Source of the DNA: Leadbettera azotonutricia ZAS-9
GTDB lineage: Bacteria; Spirochaetota; Spirochaetia; Treponematales; Breznakiellaceae
Reading direction: 5' to 3'
Length of the DNA: 64,000 nt
Assembly: GCF_000214355.1 (NCBI RefSeq)
Contig: NC_015577.1
Span: 1,535,121 to 1,599,120 of the forward strand
Shown in pieces: positions 1 through 7,564 of this stretch. The position numbers and the translations under genes are program-made. The notes under the pieces are model-generated. The model worked only from the letters and a program-made list of their open reading frames with translations, did not search any database and was not told the DNA's origin. Numbering within the stretch: position 1 is the first letter of the stretch; every line of letters starts with the position of its first letter.

Positions 1-120
1 AAAAGCCTTAATCTGGAATACGCTTCTGCTGAAGATGTCCCTACCTGTGAAGAGGAACAGAGGGCATTGAGCCTGGCAGAAGAAAAATTCGCCTCCCCCG
101 AGTGGCTGCGCCGCCGCTGA
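1..120 (+). CDS. C-terminal end of an unidentified protein (partial)
   Basis: The first frame is open from the window edge to a TGA at 118-120 and gives about 39 residues rich in Glu and Ala, ending in three arginines. It is not enough to name a family. The next gene starts about 40 bases later on the same strand, so it may share a transcript. The upstream part lies outside the window. Confidence 0.5.
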   Translation, partial: KSLNLEYASAEDVPTCEEEQRALSLAEEKFASPEWLRRR

Positions 121-161
121 CGCCTGTTGCTGGATGCGCTCATTTTCATTATACTAGGATC

Positions 162-1145
162 ATGTACCGCAGATTCATTCTTTTATGTATTTGCTTTCTT
201 CCCTTTTCCCTGCTTCACGCCCAGGAGAATCCTGCCCCTTTGCAGGAAGATGAAATTTCTGCCTTCCCCCTGGCTCTGATTCTCGAAACCTCAAAAACCG
301 GCGCTTCAGGTTCATTCTGGCGTCCCAATTGGCCTCCTGAGCTGTCCCCCGATGCATTCAGGGCGCAAGGCGCGTCCATGAGCGGAATTTCCTTTACCCT
401 TGGGGATGTCCAATATAAAGCCCGATGGAATGACGAAGGATTTGTCACTGATTTCCCCTGTTTTCTTGAGGACGGATTGGTCCAGGTGTCTATCAAATAC
501 AATGCCCCCCGGATAAAGGAAATCACCCTTGCTTTTCAAAACGGGGACTCAGCCAAAGAGCCGGCGGAGCTGGAAGTCATGGAATACGACGGTGATGCCC
601 CTTCCCTTGTCAGGGTGAATCAGGGGGGCCTGTACTCCTTTGTCCTCATGCGTTGGGGGGTAAGTCTTATTTCCGAAGCCTGGTTTGACCAGGATGGGAA
701 CGCCCTGGCGGGTTATGAATACCAGGTTTCGACAGAGCCTTTTTCACGAATCAGGAGCTATGAGCGTATGTCGGATCAGGGCAGCGAAGAGACCATCATT
801 GATTATGACAGCCGTTCCCTGGTTACAGGGATCAGCGGCGCAGGGGGGAATTTCTCGGTTCATTATTTCCACGGCGATCTCCCCCGCTACTGGGAGCTTG
901 AGCCTGCAGGATCGGCTGCAAGCCATTATTCCCTCCAGTGGGACGAAAGCGGTTTTCTGGTGAGGCTTTCGGGCGCTGTGGATGGCGAAGGCGAGGTCGT
1001 GGACAGCCGTTACGAGTATGACTTTGACTCCCAAGGCAACTGGATTGCCAGGCGGGAAATCAAAATGGTTCGCCGTTTCGGCTTGTTGAGCCCTGTCCGG
1101 GGCTCTGTAACGAGCCGTATACTTGAATACAAGGATGGCGAATGA
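162..1145 (+). CDS. exported hypothetical protein
   Basis: The protein is about 327 residues. The ATG at 162 is chosen over the earlier in-frame GTG at 102 because translation then begins with a short positive N-terminus (MYRRF) and a hydrophobic stretch ending near HAQ, a typical signal peptide of about 20 residues. The mature part has no family I can name; its C-terminal half has several Tyr/Asp-rich strands that resemble YD-type repeats (for example TIIDYDSR and YEYDFDSQG), which suggests a beta-rich periplasmic or outer-membrane-associated protein. Its stop overlaps the start of the next gene by 4 bases, so the two are translationally coupled. Confidence 0.7.
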   Translation: MYRRFILLCICFLPFSLLHAQENPAPLQEDEISAFPLALILETSKTGASGSFWRPNWPPELSPDAFRAQGASMSGISFTLGDVQYKARWNDEGFVTDFPCFLEDGLVQVSIKYNAPRIKEITLAFQNGDSAKEPAELEVMEYDGDAPSLVRVNQGGLYSFVLMRWGVSLISEAWFDQDGNALAGYEYQVSTEPFSRIRSYERMSDQGSEETIIDYDSRSLVTGISGAGGNFSVHYFHGDLPRYWELEPAGSAASHYSLQWDESGFLVRLSGAVDGEGEVVDSRYEYDFDSQGNWIARREIKMVRRFGLLSPVRGSVTSRILEYKDGE

Positions 1146-1411
1146 GCGAATCGGTTGAATGGCGGGACATCCTGTACGATAAGACTCTTGAGCAGGAGCT
1201 TACCGGTTTAAAGCGCCGCCGTGAATCCGATCCTCTCTGCAGGGTAGAGGATATTGAAGGGGTGCTTCAGCACCTCTATATCATGGATGGCGCCGACTGG
1301 TACGGCCGGGGCTGTGTGCAGGATATTACCATGGCGGCGACTATAGCCGCCTATGAACATTATATTGCCGAATGGAAGCTGGAAAACCAAACGGCAGCAA
1401 GGAGTTCTTGA
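1142..1411 (+). CDS. small hypothetical protein
   Basis: An 89-residue soluble protein whose ATG sits in an ATGA overlap with the preceding exported-protein gene. It has no signal peptide or membrane segment. It is rich in charged residues and predicted mainly helical, with a central motif DWYGRGCVQDITMAA. I do not recognise a family. The tight packing between the exported protein and the prolyl isomerase that follows argues for a real gene in one operon. Confidence 0.65.
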   Translation: MSESVEWRDILYDKTLEQELTGLKRRRESDPLCRVEDIEGVLQHLYIMDGADWYGRGCVQDITMAATIAAYEHYIAEWKLENQTAARSS

Positions 1412-1412
1412 T

Positions 1413-1691
1413 ATGGAATGGCGGGCCAGTCACATTTTGGTAAAAGATCGCTCCCGGGCGGAGGATATTTTAAAAAAAATCAAGCAGGGGGGCTCCTTTG
1501 AGTCCCTGGCAAGGGAATTTTCAACCTGTCCCTCAAAGTCGTCCGGCGGCGACCTGGGCTGGTTTGGGCCCGGCAAGATGGTAGCCCCCTTTGAATCGGC
1601 AGTGAAACGCCTTTCGCCGGGTTCTGTGGGGGATGTGGTGCAGACACAGTTCGGCTACCATATCATTAAGTGCACCGGCCGCAAAGATTAA
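1413..1691 (+). CDS. parvulin-type peptidyl-prolyl cis-trans isomerase
   Basis: A 92-residue stand-alone PpiC/rotamase domain. The start at 1413 has a good ribosome site (AAGGAG) just upstream; an earlier in-frame ATG at 1353 would lie inside the previous gene. Family hallmarks are all present: ASHILVK at the N-terminus, FESLAREFSTCPS, GGDLGWFGPGKMV and the C-terminal FGYHIIK. There is no signal peptide, so it acts in the cytoplasm like E. coli PpiC rather than as a periplasmic SurA/PrsA chaperone. The known reaction is cis-trans isomerisation of Xaa-Pro bonds. It is the third gene of a likely four-gene transcript. Confidence 0.9.
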   Translation: MEWRASHILVKDRSRAEDILKKIKQGGSFESLAREFSTCPSKSSGGDLGWFGPGKMVAPFESAVKRLSPGSVGDVVQTQFGYHIIKCTGRKD

Positions 1692-1743
1692 GCGCCAGTG
1701 GCTGTTGTCTTGAAAATTTTCGCTATAGGGTGTGTAATAGGGT

Positions 1744-3000
1744 ATGGCAGCCAAAGAAACGGATTTTAAATCCATAATTGAGCTTGATTCGGAATTGAAC
1801 CGGATTCAGGATTTTGACCTCCTTCTCGAAAGGATACTTTTTGAAGCCAGAAAGGTAGTCCATGCGGACGCCGGTACTATTTATGTGCGGGAAGTGGTGG
1901 AAGAGGGAGGCCAGACAGTTGAAAGACTGGCGTTTAAATATTCCCACAATGAAACCCTGCAGAAGAAACTTCCCGCCGGGCAAAAGCCTGTCTCTTCGTT
2001 TTTTACGGTTCCCATAAACGATAAGACCATTTCAGGCTACTGCGCTTTTACCCGCAAGATGGTGAATGTCAGCGATGCCTATAATCTTCCCGCCGGGGTT
2101 CCCTATTCCTTTGGCAGTTCCTTTGATCAGAAAATCGGATACAAAACCACTTCCATCCTGGCCGTCCCCCTGGTTACCGCCGAAGGCCGCCTTTTGGGGG
2201 TTATCCAGATCCTCAATTCCAAAGACAAGCACGGCAATACCATACCTTTCTCCGTGAGCGACGAATTCGTCATCAGCCACTTTGCGGCCAATGCTACCAC
2301 CGCCCTGGAACGGGCCAATATGACACGGGCCATGATCCTCAGGATGATACGCATGGCCGAGCTTAGGGACCCCAAGGAAACAGGCACCCATGTCAGCCGC
2401 GTTGCAGGCTACGCCGTGGAGATTTACGATCGCTGGGCTTTCCACCGGGGCGTCAGCGTGACAGAACGCGAAAGATTCCGCGACACTTTTAAGATTGCTT
2501 CCATGCTCCACGATGTGGGAAAGGTTGCAATCTCGGATGTCATTTTGAAGAAACCAGGCCGCTTCACCCCTGAAGAATACCTTGTCATGCAGCACCACAC
2601 GATTTACGGGGCCGGCCTTTTTGACGACCCCCTCTCCGCTATGGATAACATAGCCTGCGATATAGCCCTGACCCACCATGAAAATTGGGATGGCACAGGC
2701 TATCCCGGCTGGGTCGATCCCAATTCGGGCAAGATCCTCAAAACAGGCCCCGATGGCAAAGCCCTGGGCCGCAAGGGCGAAGAGATCCCCCTCACAGGCC
2801 GCATAGTTGCCATTGCCGATGTCTTTGACGCCCTTTGCTCCAGGCGGGTCTACAAGGAGCCCTGGTCAGAGGAGCAGGTCCTTACAGAGCTCCGCAACCT
2901 GGCAGGCACCAAATTCGATCCCGAACTCATGGATATTTTCTTTGAAATACTTCCAAGCATCAAGCAGATCCAGAGCCTGTACCCCGAGACGAAAGAGTAA
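1744..3000 (+). CDS. GAF domain HD-GYP phosphodiesterase
   Basis: A 418-residue cytosolic protein. Residues about 1-190 form a GAF sensor domain; the rest is an HD-GYP domain with the metal-binding HD pair in MLHDVGK, then the HHENWDGTGYPGW motif and IADVFDAL. The family degrades cyclic di-GMP (or related dinucleotides), so this is expected to lower c-di-GMP in response to a GAF ligand or to a partner protein. Between the GYP motif and the conserved IPLTGRIVAIADVFDAL stretch there is an insertion of about 20 residues compared with the two REC-HD-GYP proteins at 43-50 kb. The gene converges on yaiI with only 12 bases between them. Confidence 0.9.
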   Translation: MAAKETDFKSIIELDSELNRIQDFDLLLERILFEARKVVHADAGTIYVREVVEEGGQTVERLAFKYSHNETLQKKLPAGQKPVSSFFTVPINDKTISGYCAFTRKMVNVSDAYNLPAGVPYSFGSSFDQKIGYKTTSILAVPLVTAEGRLLGVIQILNSKDKHGNTIPFSVSDEFVISHFAANATTALERANMTRAMILRMIRMAELRDPKETGTHVSRVAGYAVEIYDRWAFHRGVSVTERERFRDTFKIASMLHDVGKVAISDVILKKPGRFTPEEYLVMQHHTIYGAGLFDDPLSAMDNIACDIALTHHENWDGTGYPGWVDPNSGKILKTGPDGKALGRKGEEIPLTGRIVAIADVFDALCSRRVYKEPWSEEQVLTELRNLAGTKFDPELMDIFFEILPSIKQIQSLYPETKE

Positions 3001-3012
3001 AGCTTTTGCACA

Positions 3013-3483
3013 TCAGGCTTTATTCAGCCTCGTAAGCTCCTTGTCAAAGCTGTCGGCAAAAGCCTTGAGTTCCCTTTTGCCATAGGCGGGGGAGCGTTCC
3101 ATCCCGAGGCCGCTTCGCGCGAGATCCACCATAAAATCCCTTAAGGAACGGAGCTCGCGGATATTTTCGGCAGTGTAAATACGCCCCCTGTCGTCGAGGA
3201 CGCTTATCCCCTTTTCCACAAGCCGTTCCGCAAGGGGTACATCCCGGGTAACAGCGAGATCGCCTGCAGCGGCAAGCTCTACAATGCGGTTGTCGGCAGA
3301 ACCTTCCCCTGGGGGGCAGAGTTCCATTACAGCCAAGGGGCTTGAGTCTCCGTCTGCAAGGGCTATGCCCGGTATCAGGCGGTTCGCGGCGAATATTGCC
3401 TGGATGTTTCTTTTTGCCGATGAACGGAGGATCAGGGCCCTCGCCTGGGCGGGGCAAGAATCCGCGTCCACCAGAATTTTCAT
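3013..3483 (-). CDS. yaiI: YaiI/YqxD family protein (UPF0178, DUF188)
   Basis: A 156-residue protein that starts with KILVDADSCP, the signature of the UPF0178/DUF188 family, and carries the conserved VTRDVPLAERLV block of this PIN-like fold. The Asp residues in VDAD and TRDVPLA are those that would bind metal in a PIN nuclease, but the family has no settled biochemical role. Its ATG overlaps the TGA of the zapA/manA fusion (TGATG), so it is the last gene of the infC operon and is translationally coupled to the fusion. Confidence 0.88.
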   Translation of the reverse strand: MKILVDADSCPAQARALILRSSAKRNIQAIFAANRLIPGIALADGDSSPLAVMELCPPGEGSADNRIVELAAAGDLAVTRDVPLAERLVEKGISVLDDRGRIYTAENIRELRSLRDFMVDLARSGLGMERSPAYGKRELKAFADSFDKELTRLNKA

Positions 3484-5135
3484 CAGCCTTCTCCGGGTTC
3501 TTCTTTTTCGCCGATGCCCGCCGCGTAAGCTGTGTAATTGCCCGAGAAGCTCAGGCCCCGGAGGGCGGAACTTGCGGGTATAAAGGCGGATTCGCCCTTG
3601 TTTAAAATGACAGTATTACGCTTAACGTTGTCCGCAATATGAAGCTCACCGTCAGTAACAATGATAATTGACGGGCCTTTTTCATTATAGGTAATTTCAC
3701 TGTTGGCGCTATTGCTGTTTTTGTAACAGCCAAGGGCAAATTCCCTTGCCGGGGTGGGGAACCTAAAAAAAGCCGGGGTATTGCCGGCATCGGTTCCGGC
3801 AGGTTTAAGAATCACGGGCTTAAAGGGGGAGAATTTAAGGACCCTGAAAAGTTCCTTGATGTCGATGTGCTTGGGCGTGAGCCCCCCCCGGAGCACGTTG
3901 TCCGAATTCGCCATGAGTTCTACCCCCAGGCCGTAAATATAGGCATGGAGGACGCCCGCAGGCAGGTAAACAGCCTCGCCTGGCTTGAGATCTATGAGGT
4001 TCAGGTAGAGGGGGGCTATTACCGCCGGATCATTGGGGTAAAGCTCGGCAAACCATGAAATAAATTTCCATTCATCAGCATATTCCGGGTATTCCTGATC
4101 CAGTTTCTGGCTCTTTGCATAGGCACTCAGTTCCTGTCTGGTTCCGGGGCCCATGTCAAAAAGGCTCGAGAGAAAGCTCTTGAGGGGGTTCTCCCCGTCC
4201 ATGGCTATCAGCGATGCAATAAGGGAATTGAGCCCTGTTTTTAGGCTTTGAGGGGCGCCCCTAGAAAAAATATCCAAAAGTTTTTTGATTTCGTCGCTGC
4301 TCCTGAAGCCGCACATGGCGGTAAAGGGGGTCAGGGCACAGATGATCTCGGGCTTGTGGTTGGGATCTTTATAATTGCGGTTCGGCGCCTTGAGATCGAT
4401 GCCTTCAAAGTTTTCCCTGTCAAAGCCGTCTTTGGCCTGATCCATGTTGGGGTGGACCTGTATGGAAAGGGGTTTCCCTGCTGCGAGAATTTTAAAGAGG
4501 AAGGGGAGGGCTCCGAAATCTTTTGCCCCTTCTTCCCCGAGAGTATTGACAGGATCGCCGGAAATAATTTGAGAGAGCAGGGGGGAAGCTGCCTCCTGAT
4601 CCCCGTCAGCAATACAGGACGGCCCCTCGGGGTGCACACCCATCCAGAGTTCAGCCCAGGGCGCACGGGAGATATTCCGCTGCCCCAAAAGTTCCGGTAT
4701 CCATTTGGGCGAACCCCATTCATAATATTTTACCGCGTTTTTCAGTTTGAGGATGCCGGGTCTTGCATTAACAGGGGGGGCGGCAGCCGGCGCTTCATCA
4801 GTTGACGGAACCTCTATAGGTTTATTGACAGCAGTCTGCCCTTCTTCCCCCAGCGCATGATCCAGCCGCGAAATCAGGTTGAGGGCCAGGGTTTCAATCT
4901 CATGGCTTTCAATTTCAAAGGAACTGATATGGCGCGCTTTCTCAGCTTCGTCGCAAAGAAGAAAGCCTGTGAGTATGGCGATTTTTAGGGGGTCTTTAAG
5001 GCCGGTGGATTTCCCGGTAGCTTCAATCGCTTTGGTATAGGTATCAAGAAGCCTGTCAAGATAATCCTGTTCTTCATCCGCAGATATGGAAATGGAGGTT
5101 CCCAGGATTTCGATGCGCAGATCGTTTTTCGGCAT
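3483..5135 (-). CDS. ZapA-like domain fused to class I mannose-6-phosphate isomerase
   Basis: A 550-residue protein with two unrelated parts. Residues 1-95 match the ZapA family: an N-terminal LRIEILGTSISI strand pair, then a helix with a conserved LKIAILTGFLLCDEAEKAR block and a following coiled helix. After a Pro/Ala-rich linker (about 100-125) comes a type I phosphomannose isomerase (about 126-550): zinc ligands in QVHP (226-229), NHKPEI (259-264) and the YLPAGVLHAY region are present, as are CGFR and NSDNVLRGG. Class I isomerases interconvert fructose 6-phosphate and mannose 6-phosphate; ZapA stabilises FtsZ rings. The usual manA length is 300-420 residues, so the isomerase is complete. 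There is no stop or frameshift at the join. It follows a ZapB-like gene by 4 bases. Confidence 0.85.
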   Translation of the reverse strand: MPKNDLRIEILGTSISISADEEQDYLDRLLDTYTKAIEATGKSTGLKDPLKIAILTGFLLCDEAEKARHISSFEIESHEIETLALNLISRLDHALGEEGQTAVNKPIEVPSTDEAPAAAPPVNARPGILKLKNAVKYYEWGSPKWIPELLGQRNISRAPWAELWMGVHPEGPSCIADGDQEAASPLLSQIISGDPVNTLGEEGAKDFGALPFLFKILAAGKPLSIQVHPNMDQAKDGFDRENFEGIDLKAPNRNYKDPNHKPEIICALTPFTAMCGFRSSDEIKKLLDIFSRGAPQSLKTGLNSLIASLIAMDGENPLKSFLSSLFDMGPGTRQELSAYAKSQKLDQEYPEYADEWKFISWFAELYPNDPAVIAPLYLNLIDLKPGEAVYLPAGVLHAYIYGLGVELMANSDNVLRGGLTPKHIDIKELFRVLKFSPFKPVILKPAGTDAGNTPAFFRFPTPAREFALGCYKNSNSANSEITYNEKGPSIIIVTDGELHIADNVKRNTVILNKGESAFIPASSALRGLSFSGNYTAYAAGIGEKEEPGEG

Positions 5136-5139
5136 GGGC

Positions 5140-5652
5140 CTAGAAAATATCCAGCTCCCCGCTGTCTATCTCTGTCTCGTCTTCGTTGTCCTCAAGATCG
5201 TCCGGTTCATCTTCGATGAGTTCGGCAACTGGAGGGGCAGGCGGCTGTGCCGCGGGTTTGGGCTCTGCGGGCTTTGGCACAGGCGGCTTCACCGCAGACT
5301 CTGCGGGGGACTTCACCGGAATTTCTGCTTTAGGCGCAGATTCTGCGGGTTTAGACGCCCCGGATTTTGCCTGGGCAGGAGGCTTTTTTGCTGAACCTTC
5401 GTCCCGGCTTATGGCCGTTTCCACGGCGTCTTCGAACTGGTTGAGCCTGTCGAGGGCGGAAAGGACTCCGTCCTCGATGCGGCTCTGCTCTTCTTTGAAC
5501 TCCTGGATCAGGATCTCAAGCTCGTCAATCCGCTTCTGATAGGAATCCAGCTTCCCCTTGAGGAGGAAATTTTCATCCGTCACCTTTTTGACAATATCAA
5601 TGGCTTTGGTGATCTTGGTTTCAAGCAGCTTGACCTGCTCCAGGGTTACCAT
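5140..5652 (-). CDS. coiled-coil protein, ZapB-like
   Basis: A 170-residue protein. Residues 1-80 form an unbroken heptad-rich coiled coil (LEQVKLLETKITKAIDIV onward), followed by a low-complexity Ala/Pro/Lys tail and an acidic C-terminus ending SGELDIF. The coil pattern and its position directly before a ZapA domain suggest a cell-division factor of the ZapB kind, but sequence identity to ZapB cannot be judged here. Its start codon lies in TAGCATG, right after the rplT stop, which implies translation re-initiation from the ribosomal protein gene. Confidence 0.7.
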   Translation of the reverse strand: MVTLEQVKLLETKITKAIDIVKKVTDENFLLKGKLDSYQKRIDELEILIQEFKEEQSRIEDGVLSALDRLNQFEDAVETAISRDEGSAKKPPAQAKSGASKPAESAPKAEIPVKSPAESAVKPPVPKPAEPKPAAQPPAPPVAELIEDEPDDLEDNEDETEIDSGELDIF

Positions 5653-5653
5653 G

Positions 5654-6013
5654 CTAGGCGTCCAGTGCCGCTTTTGCTTTCGCCACTACGGCCTTGAAAG
5701 CGCCTTTGTCTTCGATGGCCATGTTGGACAGGGCTTTCCGGTTGATTTCGATGCCCGCCTTGTTAAGGCCGTCTACCAACCGGGAGTACGAAAGACCTTC
5801 GTCCCTGCAGGCAGCGTTGATCCTGATGATCCAGATGCGGCGGAAATCGGCCTTCCGGTCGCGGCGATCCCTGTAGGCGTAGAAAAGGCCCTTGGTAACC
5901 GCGTCTTTGGCGACTTTGTAGTTCGAATGCCTGCGGCCCCAATAGCCTTTGGCAAGCTTGAGTATCTTTTTGCGGTGGTTCTTGCGTTTTGAACCGTCAA
6001 CTGCTCGTGACAT
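5654..6013 (-). CDS. rplT: 50S ribosomal protein L20
   Basis: A 119-residue, very basic protein with the whole L20 pattern: a long basic N-terminal arm ([19 protein letters not shown]), [24 protein letters not shown] and the C-terminal [15 protein letters not shown] block. It binds 23S rRNA early in 50S assembly. It is third in the conserved infC-rpmI-rplT order. In E. coli and B. subtilis L20 (or an L20-binding leader) represses this operon; the leader here is short (see the promoter entry), so that control is not demonstrated. Confidence 0.97.
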   Translation of the reverse strand: MSRAVDGSKRKNHRKKILKLAKGYWGRRHSNYKVAKDAVTKGLFYAYRDRRDRKADFRRIWIIRINAACRDEGLSYSRLVDGLNKAGIEINRKALSNMAIEDKGAFKAVVAKAKAALDA

Positions 6014-6031
6014 GTACTGCTCCCTTTTTTC

Positions 6032-6232
6032 TTAGCCGTAGGGCAATAAGTGCTTTCTGATAACCGCTACATTGTCCTTGGACAAAATACCGGCATGGCG
6101 GAGATTCCGCTTCCGTTTGGTGGACTTCTTGGTCAGGATATGGCGCAGGTTCTGTTTCTTGTACTTCACCTTGCCGGTTCCGGTAAAGGAATAGCGCTTG
6201 GCCGCGCTCTTCTTTGTCTTCATCTTGGGCAT
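6032..6232 (-). CDS. rpmI: 50S ribosomal protein L35
   Basis: A 66-residue basic protein with the L35 signature: [20 protein letters not shown] at the start and a C-terminal LPYG, with the [16 protein letters not shown] segment between. Length equals the family norm (64-66). It lies between infC and rplT with 18-base gaps on both sides, the order found across bacteria. Confidence 0.97.
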   Translation of the reverse strand: MPKMKTKKSAAKRYSFTGTGKVKYKKQNLRHILTKKSTKRKRNLRHAGILSKDNVAVIRKHLLPYG

Positions 6233-6250
6233 ATCAAACCTCTATTAAAA

Positions 6251-6787
6251 TTAGGCCCCCGCCTTGGCGGCGCCTTTTGATTTGGGGCTCAGCACCATGG
6301 ACATGAACCGGCCTTCCATGGCCGGAGGCTTGTCCATGACATATTCCCCCTCGATCCTTGCTAAAACATCCTTGAGGACATCCAAACCAAGCTCGGTATG
6401 GGCAAGCTCCCGGCCCCTGAAACGGACCGTAACCTTGACCTTGTTGCCTTCTGCCAAAAATTCCTTCACATGCTTTGATTTGAAATCAAGATCATGCTCA
6501 TCGATTTTCGGCTGCATGCGGATTTCCTTAAGCTTCAGCAGTTTCTGCTTCTTCTTGGAATCCCGCACTTTCTTTTCATTCTCGAATTTGAACTTGCCGT
6601 AATCCAGTATTTTGACTACCGGGGGGACTGCGGTTGGGGCGACTTCCACCAGATCCAAACCTTGTCCCTTGGCGAGTTCGAGAGCTTCCAGGGTAGACAT
6701 AATGCCCTGCTGTTCCCCCTCATCCCGAATGAGGCGGACTTCACGCACCCGAATCTGTTCATTAATCCGTAAATCCTTTTCCGACAA
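6251..6787 (-). CDS. infC: translation initiation factor IF-3
   Basis: A 178-residue protein with both IF-3 domains: the N-terminal [16 protein letters not shown] block and the C-terminal [18 protein letters not shown] and [12 protein letters not shown] blocks. IF-3 binds the 30S subunit and checks start-codon/initiator-tRNA pairing. The start codon is TTG at 6787-6785, preceded by a strong GAGGAGG four bases away. Non-AUG starts are the rule for infC in many bacteria (AUU in E. coli), where they allow IF-3 to lower its own synthesis; the TTG here may serve the same purpose. First gene of a six-gene operon. Confidence 0.96.
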   Translation of the reverse strand: MSEKDLRINEQIRVREVRLIRDEGEQQGIMSTLEALELAKGQGLDLVEVAPTAVPPVVKILDYGKFKFENEKKVRDSKKKQKLLKLKEIRMQPKIDEHDLDFKSKHVKEFLAEGNKVKVTVRFRGRELAHTELGLDVLKDVLARIEGEYVMDKPPAMEGRFMSMVLSPKSKGAAKAGA

Positions 6788-6862
6788 CTGGCCTCCTCGT
6801 CTGATCCTTTAGGGATCTCTGTGTACGGCTCCACGGGGCGGGAACCGATCACTTGAGCCTGT

Positions 6863-6892
6863 ATTATACCAAATATTGATAGACTTTGTCCA
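6863..6892 (-). promoter_or_regulatory. sigma-70 type promoter of the infC operon
   Basis: On the minus strand, TGGACA (6892-6887) is followed after 18 bases by a perfect TATAAT (6868-6863). The expected transcript starts near 6856, giving a leader of roughly 70 bases before the infC TTG. No other promoter as good lies inside the operon, whose genes are spaced by 0-18 bases. Confidence 0.75.
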
Positions 6893-6949
6893 TAGTCTTG
6901 CGCAGGGCGGACCTTGCTTTCTTCCGCTTTGCCATGCTAGGGTAAGGCC

Positions 6950-7564
6950 ATGAGCCTCTTTTGCCTGCTTTGGATGCCTTTGTTTTATCTTTTTTGGCGC
7001 ACCATAGCCAAGGAAAATGCCAGTTCCGGCGGCGTCTGGGCTTTGCTGCTGGGCAGCATCGTGGCCCTTGTGCAGTTTTTCCTGGGCAATTTGGTGAAAG
7101 TCGGAGGCTTCGGCCTCTCGCGCTGGGTAAGCGCCTGTATAGATATCATAACCCTGCCGGCGATCCTGCCCCTTTTGGTCTACCTGGCCCTGATTTTGAC
7201 CAAAGCCCTTTCAGGGCCTGTGGACTTTGCCAATTTCGCCTTGCTTTGGCTTATCCCAGGGGCCGCAATCAGGGCTGTAAGCTGGAGCGCGGGGAATGAT
7301 CCCACCCTTTTGGTGCTGGCGCCCCTCCTCTGGACAGCAATCGCCGTAGGGGTATCCTTCTTCATCAACCTGTTTTTAAGGTTCTTCCGCTGGTATGTGA
7401 TAGCCCCCTGCGGGCTCTTTATCCTGGCCCTGCCCTTTACCGCCGCCACCTCCTGGTGGGCCTTTTCCTCCCAGATATTTTCCTATGGGATGCTGTTCCT
7501 CTTTATATCGTTCATCCCCCTCATTGTTTCGATGGTGCTTTCGCTTGTGGATCTGAGGAGATAG
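6950..7564 (+). CDS. polytopic membrane protein, unknown function
   Basis: A 204-residue very hydrophobic protein with about six predicted membrane segments (starting SLFCLLWMPLFYLFW, and including a Trp/Phe-rich block near residues 150-185). No family motif is recognised. Its last 44 bases overlap, tail to tail, the 3' end of the PTS-kinase fusion gene on the other strand. It starts about 60 bases from the infC promoter, transcribed divergently. Confidence 0.65.
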   Translation: MSLFCLLWMPLFYLFWRTIAKENASSGGVWALLLGSIVALVQFFLGNLVKVGGFGLSRWVSACIDIITLPAILPLLVYLALILTKALSGPVDFANFALLWLIPGAAIRAVSWSAGNDPTLLVLAPLLWTAIAVGVSFFINLFLRFFRWYVIAPCGLFILALPFTAATSWWAFSSQIFSYGMLFLFISFIPLIVSMVLSLVDLRR

